Assembly (NCBI GenBank): GCA_029747585.1
Contig: JAPEVF010000003.1
Location: 217,819-281,818, forward strand
DNA from: Pleurotus djamor
Lineage: Eukaryota > Basidiomycota > Agaricomycetes > Agaricales > Pleurotaceae
DNA: 64,000 bases
Direction: 5' to 3'
Shown: piece by piece, positions 11,140 to 20,086 of the stretch
Layout of the letters: every line of letters begins with the position of its first letter
Numbering within the stretch: the stretch's first letter is position 1
The notes under the pieces: model-generated
Database searches by the model: none
What the model was told of the DNA's origin: nothing
The model's input: only the letters and a program-made list of their open reading frames with translations
Position numbers and translations under genes: made by a program

Positions 11140-11557
11140 AGATACGTCAACTGGCTGACTTGTATTAGCTCAACAAAGCACAAGCACACTCACGCCACGG
11201 TAAACTCACAGAAGGAACGAGAGTGATATTATGGTGTCGGCACCCAAGAGGTAGGCTTTATTTGAGTCGTGCAATTCCGACTGCGTAGATGACTAATGAG
11301 CTCTTCTTGTTCTACACGAGTTTCAGACAGAGCTCAGCAAATCTTACCTTGGTCATCGAGAATTCTTTTAGAATTTCCGTCCTGGTCGTCCTCCATTGTG
11401 AAGGGCATGCCTCCGTTTTGTGTATTGACATGCGAAAGAGATAGGGAGACACCCATCGCCCTGAGAGGAGTTCGAGCATGAAAAACCACAATNANNTNAG
11501 AGNCATAAGGTCCATAAAAGTCTGTATTAGGGGGAACGAGACTCTGGATTCGACGAG

Positions 11558-13562
11558 TCACGAAGGAGAGACAAAGCCGGGCCACCAGGAGTCGACCAAC
11601 TTTCTATCATGTCCATTTTCAATCCGTGCTCCAATGGCTGCAGGCCATTTGAGACCCTTGATAGTATCATTACGCGAAACAGGATACGAAACCTGACCAG
11701 AGGTCCCTGCCCATTCGAAATCAATCACCTTCAGGTAAGCTTTGTTCGAGGCTGTGTTCGAGGTTTCGGGGCGTAAGAGAGGAGAGTGATTTCCGTCACA
11801 CTGGACGAGGATATTGTTTGCACGAAGATCGCCATGAACCATGTTGTTTTCCTCCAGAAGAGTGAGAACATCATCAATGGTCCTACGAATGGATTGCAGC
11901 CATGTAAGGTCCAGTACCGCCGATTCATTGACTTTCTTCTTGAAATGATATAACGTCATCCACCCATCCAAGTCTTGAAGGTGTTCCATGACATNGAGGG
12001 TCGGGCCCCTTCCACAAACGAGCAACCATATAGACGTGGAGCAAACCCATGTTCATAGAGAAGGGTGTGAACCTTTGTGCCGTATGGTTCCCAGAGGATC
12101 TTCGCGAGAACGGGACGAACTTCAGAGTCAATTGTGATGCAACCGGTAAACATTGATAAAGGGCGGGGAGGGAAGGGTGCAGAAAGGGCAAGCGCGATAT
12201 TCGCCGTTTGAGGGAGATCCAAAGGAGATGTTGTGATGGAGTCGTAAATACGGGGTACGTCTGGATGGTGGGCTACTGGAGGCGGCTGAGTTGCGTCTTG
12301 CACCCTACGTGATCAGAACGATATGAACAAACCATGGTGGGTGAAGAAGTAAGAGGGGCTCAACTGTGCCAACTCAGTAACACCTGCATANAGCGCGTAC
12401 AAGGCGCGAGCTATATCCCGTTGACGCCCTCCAGTGTCATCCTCAAGCATCCAGTATGATGGACCGAGTGGCTCAAAAACACAAGCGCGGCCGTCGTAAA
12501 AGGCTCCTGCGATACAGAGCAACGGGCCTACGCAAATTCGACTCAATGATGAACTCATCAAAATAAAAGACCTCCATACCAGTGACAGTCAAAATGAACA
12601 TCGGAGCGCCGCTCTCAAGAAACCTCTTCGCTTCAGTAGACTCGTTCGCTTGAATGACCTCCATAAGCATATGAAAAACTCGAGCTGCTTGGACAAACGG
12701 ATCGCCTGCTTCCCCAACCTCTCGTTTATCTTCCCGCACGATGCGCGGAAAGGGAGTGACTACGCCAACGTGAGTGGTCAAAATGAAANCAACAACGCCG
12801 TGGGTCATTTCATTCGCAGGGCGGATGGCGTGATTATCAGCAAACGTCGGGAAAAGAGGGGATACGGCTTTGTTGAAAGCTTCTGAGCGGTTGGGTTCTG
12901 TGGCGAACGAGTCACCCATGTACATGCATAGTTCGGAGGCAGCTTGACGGGCGCGAATAGCGACGGTATCGTGAAGGGGTAATGGCTGAACTCGTTGCAA
13001 TTGATATCGAAGGAATACGCGGTGTAGCACGGACAAAGGTAGACCTCTTCTCTCAGTTGGCCGTAAGCAAAGAATGTCGTCCCATTGCCTTTGAGCGCTA
13101 GACCAATCTCGGGCATATGTTGACGGAGCAGGTCGAGTCTCTCGAAGCCGTTCGATCCCTCTGTTGAAAATCGAGAAAACTTCCCGTACCTTGCTGAATC
13201 TTTGGGGATGAGTGGTCTCTGAAGTGATAGGCATAAGGCCTTCGGACGACAGCAATATTGAAGAACACACCAAAGGCTTGCAGCACCTCCGCTGGCAGGG
13301 CCTCCAGCGGTGACATCATATCAGGTATTTCATCGCCCTTTAGGTCGTCCAGGTCGAGCCTCCATGATAGGCAATGGGAGTCGAGTTGCAATGCAGCGTG
13401 TTTGTTCAAATCCATTAACCACCGGGACCCCGCCATCTCCGTGAGCCAGCGCAAAGACTTCTCAAAGTTTGGAACGATCTCTTTTCGAACTTGCTCGAAT
13501 TTACGCTGCTTTGATTTGACGGACATGGATGGATCCAGGTCTTCGCCCTTACGCTTTGACAT
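11558..13562 (-). CDS. Basidiomycete kinase-like (APH/protein-kinase fold) protein
   Basis: Reverse strand from ATG 13562 (MSKRKGED, basic N-terminus) to TGA at 11558, with several introns. One at about 12541-12578 joins FILTVTG to PLLCIAGAFYDG. The N-terminal region (about 350 residues) has no named domain but ends in the block GPSYWMLEDDTGGRQRDIAR seen in large paralogous families of agaricomycetes. The C-terminal part carries kinase-like motifs: LYEHGFAPRLYG, VMEHL with WMTL, the catalytic-loop MVHGDLRANNILV, the metal-binding IDFEWAG and the closing HDRKLVDSWW. The loop is HGD rather than HRD, as in phosphotransferase (APH/choline kinase)-type folds. Substrate is unknown. Ns at 11993, 12391 and 12789 fall inside it. 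It lies between the two copies of the membrane-protein gene. Confidence 0.72.
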
Positions 13563-13671
13563 TGTGATGGTGGTCGTGGTTGAACGTTAGAAACGACTGT
13601 CACACATTGGTCACACTTCTATATACGAGACTTAGAGCGAGGCTTCAATATTGCAAGTATCATGCATCGCA

Positions 13672-14383
13672 TCATGCCCCGGGCACTGAATACTTCATCG
13701 CTTCCAGCTCAGCAATGTACTGATCCCCACCTGTCGTCGCCGCATGTATCGACTGCGCAATATAGATTATCGCGGGGGTGAACAACCACCACACCATCGT
13801 CTGCCATTCCACCGAGTCCATGAACATGTAGAGACACGGCGCCACGCACGTCAAGGCGTAGCAAAGGGAGTATGGGAGCAGACTGAGGGAGTATGAGTGT
13901 GTTTCATCCAGGAGAGAGCGAACACGTTCTGGATGGAGGAGACCGAGGAGGTTGAGGTGTATAAGGAGGTTTATGAGCGTGAAAAAGGCGGTTAGAGGAG
14001 GAGATGTTGGTGTGCGAGCGGAGGATGAGGGTACGAGTCGGAATAACGGACTTGTGTGTGATGAGAAGAGGTACGTCAACTGGCTGACTTGTGTTAGCTC
14101 AACAAAACACAGACACGCTCACATCACGGTAAACTCACAGAAGAAACGACAGTGATATTATCGTGTCCGCGCCGAGGATGTAGGCTTTATTTGAGTCGTG
14201 ATTCCGACTGCGTAGATGCTTAATGAGCTCTTCTTGTTCTGTACGCGTATTCAGTTCAGTGAAATTCATAGACAGAATTTAGTAAATATNACCTTGGTCA
14301 TCGAGAATTCTGTCGGGATTTTCGTCCTGGTCGTCCTGTATCGTGAAGGGCACGCGTTGGCGGAGGTTGTGGAAGGAGTCCAT
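13672..14383 (-). CDS. Small fungal membrane protein (copy B, intact)
   Basis: Three exons read on the reverse strand: MDSFHNLRQRVPFTIQDDQD to DDQG; EQEELIKHLRSRNHDSNKAY to a hydrophobic SLSFLL; then a long exon from QLTYLFSS to the stop at 13672-13674. There are three or four hydrophobic segments (for example LTAFFTLINLLIHLNLLGLL, YSLCYALTCVAPCLYMF, MVWWLFTPAIIYIAQ). The protein ends AELEAMKYSVPGA. The start PFTIQDD, an EQEELI helix, membrane spans and a final LRY..GA are shared with short uncharacterised fungal proteins. An N falls at the first donor (GTN) at 14290. Function unknown; probably an endomembrane protein. Confidence 0.68.
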
Positions 14384-14696
14384 GAANNGNTCGTGGTCTT
14401 AGACGCCCANATAAGAAACGATGCNTCTGNTATCTGTTCACGTTTATATCTACAACATACATTCTTTCNAGCAAACCCTAAATGTTAAATATGTACATGA
14501 TAGATCATCATAAAGCAGGAGATAGATAGGGATAAGAGATGAAAAGACCAAGAAAGAAAGGAAAGAAATAAAAGCCAGTTTTGCATCAAGCAAGCCAGGT
14601 AAAATGGGGGAACATATAACGAGATATCGAGAGAGAGATGGCACCAAACATAGATCGTATTCTGGCATTCAAGCAGACAGATATCGCAGTGGGGAA
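14384..14696. other. Short intergenic region between copy B and NDK-like gene
   Basis: 313 bp with several Ns (14387-14469) and no gene. It holds the upstream side of copy B and the 3' side of the NDK-like gene. Confidence 0.5.
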
Positions 14697-16654
14697 TCAA
14701 ACATTCGCAGGGCCGACTTTCTTCCTCGGAGCTTTCGCAGCCGCAGCAGCATTCTGAGCCTCCATCTTCGCGGCTCTGAGCATCGCGCTCTTATTCGGAC
14801 GAGGGGCAATCGTAGGAGCCATCAAGCTGCTTGGACGTGGTTTGCGTTTGGGCGGGGCAGGTTCGCTCTTCTCCGTACCGTTGACACCAACGGGAGCCAA
14901 CGGGGTATGGGCTTTACCGTTCGCATTNACGTTGTTTGTGGTTGGACGGACAAGTGGCTTGGGGGTTGCCGAGGGTGGNCNATTGGGTAGCGTTGAAGCG
15001 GGACGTGATATAGGACGAGACTGCGGGGCGGGGCGGATAGACGATTGGGAAGCTGGACGGGAGATTTGGTTGATAGAGCTAATGGAGTTTCTTCGAGATA
15101 GACCGGGCATGACAGGTTCCGTNGGACCTTTGACTATNTCAACGAATACATTAGNATTCNCAGNNTNCNAAGAAAGGTGNNAGTTNAAGCTGTACTCACA
15201 CATAAAAGANGAAGGCGGAGCAGCNTCNTTCTGNTGGCGCAACGCCGCGCTTTTGTTGATACGCGGTGCAACAGTCGGTGGCTTGGACGAAGCAACNGAA
15301 ATGCTCTCTCTGCGCTTNTGTCCTGGAACNCCTTCAAACGTAACATCGCTAGCCTTCTTCTCTACCGNCTTCGCTTTCGCNGCAACNGANGACGGCCGAG
15401 GTTTATTCGCAGGCGCAGGNGGNGTCAGTCCCAACCGAAGAGACGCCGCNCGTGTCATCCGGGGTGCAATAGTAGGTGCNGCAGTCGACGCTACCGGTAT
15501 CGTNTCTGTCCGCTTNTGTCCAGGAACATTAGCGAANGTCTGCGCGAGCCGTTCTTTCGTNGGTGGTGCTCTCGGTCCGACATGTACCTTTTCTACGGGC
15601 ATACCAGCACGGAGGGCTGCCGCGCGCGACATTCGGGGTTTGATGTCCGGTTCGATATGGGTAACAGGTAACTCTCGGGCTCGGAACGACGGTCTCCCAG
15701 ACGTCCTGCCGCCGCCGCTCTTCGTACTCCTACTTTCCCCTCCAGCGGTGGAGGTCTCTGTCGCGGTGGAAGCAGCGTAAGAGTCGCTTTGCGTGTGTTG
15801 ACGAAGCTCTTCGAGGACAGAGGATGTCACCGAACGCAGTGAATCGAACCGTTCAGATCCCCCTGGTAGTTCAGTGGTGGGGAACGGAGGGGACGACGCG
15901 AAGAGCGACGCAATTTGAATTTCAGCTATCTCAACGTTGGGGGAGCCCATGAATCCGTTGCGTTCAGGTGAGAGGCCGTAGCGTCCGCGCAAAGTATTGG
16001 GTGAGGCAATAGCAGGATCCCGATCGCCCATGAGGGTACTCCAAACTTCAACTGCGCGGTGTCGTTCGAGAACATAAACCCAAACAGGCCCTCTGCGCAG
16101 CGAGTAAGGAAAGCAAAGGTCAGCCCTGGGTGGTAGTAGAACGGGTCAGATAACCCAAAAAAGGGACTCACTCAGCTAGCGCAGCGGCATCCTCGCCAAA
16201 GAGATCCTCCAACGTCTCTGGATCGGTTTCGGTATCGAATACCATCTGGCGCTCCTTCACAATCTAGCCGAAATGAAACAATGAGCTCCTCAAAGGGGGG
16301 GTGCTAAGTAGAGTATTGGGGGTGGCTTACCTCGAACCCAGACTCCTGGATCTTCGCTTCAACTTCGAATCTATGTTCCAGCGCATGCGTCTTGATAATG
16401 GCCACCGTCCTCGTAATCTTACTCGACGCCGAACGGGACATGGGGGGCATTTGCGGGGTCGGAGGATCCTCCGCAAGGTCGTCACCGTGAGGAGAAAACA
16501 TCAACATATTATTAACCGTCTTGTCATTATCCACGTCCAAGTCGTCCTGAGGGAAGGGGATCTCCAGTCCATTCCTACGATCATATTGCTGATCACCGAG
16601 GGTGCCGTCATGGTTGTCGGCCAGGGAGGACTCTTCGAATTCGTTGAACGCCAT
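14697..16654 (-). CDS. NDK-domain protein lacking the catalytic His, with PR..AALR repeats
   Basis: Starts at ATG 16654 (MAFNEFEE). After an acidic leader the NDK-like domain runs: RTVAIIKTHALEHRFEVEAK, ESGFEIVKERQMVF, EGPVWVYVLERHRAVEVW, GDRDPAIASPNTLRGRYG. Splicing at about 16330, 16170/16093 and in the 3' part keeps one frame. Where active NDKs have N-x-x-H-G-S, this protein reads NGFMGSPN (near 15950), so the phosphohistidine is replaced by Met and kinase activity is unlikely. The C-terminal 300 residues are basic and disordered, with four repeats of the form PRMSRAAALR, PRMT.AASLR, PRINKSAALR and PRPNKSAMLR, suggestive of a binding motif. The gene is rich in Ns, nearly all at third codon positions. 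Role unknown; a scaffold or cytoskeletal protein is one guess. Confidence 0.78.
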
Positions 16655-17074
16655 TCCCAAGTTGATTGTGGAGCCAAAGGAAGATCAACTTGCTTTGATA
16701 ATAATAATTAAGGTCGGGANGGGGGAGAAGAGGGGGTGTTTTTAAGCAAAAGAGGGGAAGCAGTTGGATACTAGCAGCGAAAAAAGAGGTGTGGAAAGGA
16801 CAAGGCTACAGAAACAAGGTCAAGGTGTTGGAGGAGTTTACAAGAAATATTTCGGTGAGATTCCACGTCAAGGGTCGACAACGTGAAAATAGGGGCAACA
16901 TTTCCTTGTGATCCCTTTTGATGAAGGCAACCACAACGAGGCAGTCAAATGTTTATCCGCGAAACCAATTATAGTGGGTTATAATAAGTAGGGGATGTAT
17001 GGATACAGGTTGTATGTGTGGTCGGTGTGAATAGTTTATGCTCACTCTAATTGAGAAACCCGTGTCCAGGAGTT
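16655..17074. other. Intergenic, no supported gene
   Basis: Upstream side of the NDK-like gene and 3' flank of TAM41. Purine-rich (GGGGAGAAGAGGGGG near 16722). No open frame of interest; one N at 16720. Confidence 0.5.
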
Positions 17075-18448
17075 TTATGACGAACCTCCAGAGCTCTTCC
17101 GCCACTTCCCGATCTTGGCCGCAGAGTATCGGAGGCTCTTGCCAATGCCAGCAGTAACAACGCCCTTCAAGGACTGAATCGTGGCAGGGTAGCGGACGAT
17201 CTGGCTGATTTCTGAGTGGGAGTGTACGTCAGTGTGAATTGCGGAGGAGGGGAAGCCAGCGCGAGATCAGCTTACCCTGCAACAGCACTTGTGGTAACTT
17301 TTCATCTTCAGCCATGTCCATCCAATACGAATTCTCATCGGTCTCGATCGAGTGAACGGCACTTGAACCAGCATAGTGCCCTTGGATACGCTGCAGCAGG
17401 TTTTTAGGGAGCTTCTTCAGGTGGGCCGCGCGGGATTTGGCAGTGTCCTCCTGTTCGATCACACCCTCTCCCACACGCCATCTAACACCGGGCAACCCAA
17501 CGACCAGCCGGTAGTACAGTTCTCGGAACTGCGANCCTTGGCGAGAAACGATATTGGCGACTTTGTTGCGATTCTCGGCAGGAAGGACCATCCTGGGGTC
17601 GCCCGCGTACGAGATCGAGGCGATTCGTTCAAAGAGTTCGTTCTCGGGGAAAGATGTGGGTAGCGTGAGGAGGGCTGCGCGTACGGCCGATGTGAGGTTG
17701 ACTTGCTGCGTAAGTCGAACACGGGCGTCGTCTTTGATGATGCGCAGTGGCTTGTGCATGCGTCCGGCGAGGTAGAGCGAGTTCCAGTTTAGCAAGTCGG
17801 AGCAGAGGTTGTCGACCGTCGTAACTCCATACTTGATAGTCTAGTAGAAAATTTATTTATCAGGAGATGTTTCCGGGATATCTGTCGCATGGAAATACGC
17901 ACCACATCGTTCATCGGGACATAGGCATTGAACCAAACTCCGGGGCCTATTTCCTCCACTCGACTGACATATGATGAACCCAGCAGACGAGCATGCAGCG
18001 GGTAATGGCTTGGATTCTGATGCATGTTAATGGAATGCCAATGTCCTGGGTGTGTTACAGCAAACATAAAGTCCAGCATGGGCTTCTTCTCAGCATCTTC
18101 CTTCGTAGCATATCCATCCTGCTCGAATACACCTGAGCCATAAGCGAAGGCATACCTTATGGGTGCATCAAAGTTGGCCACGATGCTCTCGAGCAGAGCA
18201 CGCTTTGTCGAGGAGACCGGTAGTAGCTGGTTCCGNCCAAAGGTGGCTGGCAGATTTGGCAGGATTTGCTGGGTATGTGGAGCTGGAGAACGAGGGCGGG
18301 GGTAGAGACGGGTCGATGGCGGTTTCTGAGGTTTGTGAAAGGAGGGTGGTGGAGGCGCATCAGAGCTCGAAGTCGGCACTGCTTCTGTGGCGAGACACCG
18401 GACAGAACGAAGAAGAGGTCGAGCAGGTATTCGTCTGGGCGCGAGCAT
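17075..18448 (-). CDS. TAM41: Mitochondrial CDP-diacylglycerol synthase TAM41
   Basis: Three exons on the reverse strand from ATG 18448 to TAA 17075-17077. The N-terminus is arginine-rich (MLAPRRIPARPLLRSVRCLA), a good mitochondrial presequence. The core shows FAYGSGVFEQDGY (nucleotidyltransferase GSG loop), MLDFMFAVTHPGHWHSINM, NPSHYPLHARLLG, GPGVWFNAYVPM, LNWNSLYLAGRMHKPL and LTSAVRAALLTLP. These are the hallmark blocks of the Tam41/Mmp37 family, which makes CDP-diacylglycerol from phosphatidic acid in the inner mitochondrial membrane for cardiolipin synthesis. A C-terminal segment SLKGVVTAGIGKSLRYSAAK matches the family tail. One N at 17535 and one at 18236 do not break the frame. Length and motifs are complete, so it should be functional. 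Confidence 0.93.
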
Positions 18449-18567
18449 GATGATGGTGTCAAGGGTCAGAAACGCAATTTCCCTCGCTTCCTGACATATN
18501 CGCTTATGTCAGCCTCCTGTTTAACCATTCAGGGGCTCTTGTCGCTTGGACTNCTACNNCGTCTAGT

Positions 18568-19000
18568 NNNNNNNNNNNNNNNNNNNNNNNNNNNNNNNNN
18601 NNNNNNNNNNNNNNNNNNNNNNNNNNNNNNNNNNNNNNNNNNNNNNNNNNNNNNNNNNNNNNNNNNNNNNNNNNNNNNNNNNNNNNNNNNNNNNNNNNNN
18701 NNNNNNNNNNNNNNNNNNNNNNNNNNNNNNNNNNNNNNNNNNNNNNNNNNNNNNNNNNNNNNNNNNNNNNNNNNNNNNNNNNNNNNNNNNNNNNNNNNNN
18801 NNNNNNNNNNNNNNNNNNNNNNNNNNNNNNNNNNNNNNNNNNNNNNNNNNNNNNNNNNNNNNNNNNNNNNNNNNNNNNNNNNNNNNNNNNNNNNNNNNNN
18901 NNNNNNNNNNNNNNNNNNNNNNNNNNNNNNNNNNNNNNNNNNNNNNNNNNNNNNNNNNNNNNNNNNNNNNNNNNNNNNNNNNNNNNNNNNNNNNNNNNNN
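18568..19000. other. Assembly gap (433 Ns)
   Basis: Continuous Ns; scattered Ns flank both sides. Open frames reported across it are meaningless. The true length may differ from 433. Confidence 0.95.
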
Positions 19001-19095
19001 CAGCTTCCCACTGGGCCTGATTCGCCGTACTCAATGAGCGATGTCCACGGCAAACGATAACATCGGCAATCAACCGGAACCGCTAATCAATTGAA

Positions 19096-19104
19096 ATGAC
19101 TCAT
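19096..19104. promoter_or_regulatory. GCN4-type site ATGACTCAT
   Basis: A perfect 9-bp match to the palindromic Gcn4/AP-1 optimum, 991 bp upstream of the ATG of the GCN4-type bZIP gene. It could serve that gene or an unseen gene on the other side. Confidence 0.5.
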
Positions 19105-19324
19105 GCTGACTCGAACAGATGACGAAGCAGCTCGCGAGTCGTCGCNACGNAATTCCTGGACGCAGCCTCTGNGAGTCGATCTGATATCAGTGCTTGATGT
19201 CGATGGGGTCGCTGAACTTTGCGCGGTGATGCTGGTCGTCGTCTCCGCCAAGCGAAGACATACGACAGACAGTGAACACCGCTTTCCTGGAATAANAAAC
19301 GTCAGCCGTGTAGAATCCTTGCTT

Positions 19325-19620
19325 TGATGGCCTCTCGGCTGATGTTCGGAATCTCTAGTTTCTCGTCGAACCCTACGCGNACNACCAGAAAGCTGTTGCT
19401 CTCGGACANCAGACCACTACTTTGCTGTGCAANATGTACATACGCGCAAGACCAAGTGAATATCAGATGCAATGGACCACATGGAAAANGTTAATTACGC
19501 ATGAGAGACGCTCGATGTCGCCGAGGTTTACGGAGGGGTTTCCGGTACTATGGNACCCCCTTTTGTGAATATCCCAATCTGGAATATGACTCGANTNGNN
19601 GNTNCACTTTTCCTGCTCAA
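19325..19620 (-). other. Possible coding fragment near the gap, unknown
   Basis: On the reverse strand two adjacent open stretches (about 19501-19620 and 19325-19425) are separated by a possible GTAATT..CAG intron. They read HSTGNPSVNLGDIERLSC and VRVGFDEKLEIPNISREAIK, closing with a TGA near 19325. Ns interrupt both, some at third codon positions (GTNGTN). No family is recognised; it may be the 3' part of a gene damaged by poor assembly. Confidence 0.22.
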
Positions 19621-19812
19621 TTTCATCGATTTTCAGNCGGGTTTTTGCATTGCAATACGAGTAACGACGGCTGGAGGGACGTTGGCGGACACTGCATCAA
19701 CAGGGAAGAGGTTGGAGGCGATGAATGACAAGCCATATGGGCGCTAGGCACCTCTCTGGTGGTGGGAAAGTTCCTGAGTTTGAAATGGCGTGGAATCTTA
19801 TATAACAAAGCG

Positions 19813-19821
19813 ATGAGTCAC
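19813..19821. promoter_or_regulatory. GCN4-type site ATGAGTCAC beside TATA-like sequence
   Basis: ATGAGTCAC, containing the TGAGTCA core, lies 274 bp upstream of the bZIP start codon and just downstream of TTATATAAC (19798-19806). Together with the site at 19096 it suggests autoregulation; this is inference. Confidence 0.5.
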
Positions 19822-20086
19822 GCTGGGCCATTCATCTCTTTCCCCCCAACCACCACTTTACCCAACGTCTAGAGCAGTGCTTTATCACTGTTCCAGCCGG
19901 TTTTGGGCTCAGTCGACAAGTCCTCTGAGCTGCTTCGTGAGTTTCCATTTCCCCATTTCCCGTTTCCCGTTTCCCTGTCCCCCCTCGTCTCCTGTTGCCA
20001 AAGCGGTCGAGCGCAAATTTCCGTCGAGAGCCATATCTACCTGTCTCCCAATTTTTGGCTCTCGCAAAGCAGAATTATCTGTTATC

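Larger units (their letters stand above)
10402..11408 (-). pseudogene. Decayed copy (A) of MPFT membrane-protein gene
   Basis: This reverse-strand copy is clearly homologous to the gene at 13672-14383: same MPFT..DDQD start, same first two introns, and nearly the same C-terminal block YSLCYALTCVAPCLYMFMDS. It is broken three ways. A 2-nt insertion in exon 2 (RSRN region near 11250) shifts the frame. A LINE fragment sits at the start of exon 3. About 125 nt of exon 3 present in copy B is missing near 10620. The last codon is NAA at 10402-10404 where copy B has its stop. The flanking sequence upstream of the start does not match copy B. It cannot make the full protein. Confidence 0.85.

Noticed and set aside
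14842..15780. 312-codon plus-strand open frame
   Set aside because: It is antisense to the NDK-like gene; the reverse frame has family motifs, splice sites and third-position Ns, this one has none.
18266..19060. 264-codon frame across the gap
   Set aside because: Made mostly of Ns; not evidence of coding.
19813..19872. 19-codon uORF upstream of the bZIP gene
   Set aside because: Its ATG is only about 7 bp past the TATA-like sequence, so it is probably not in the transcript; the ATG also belongs to the GCN4-type site.
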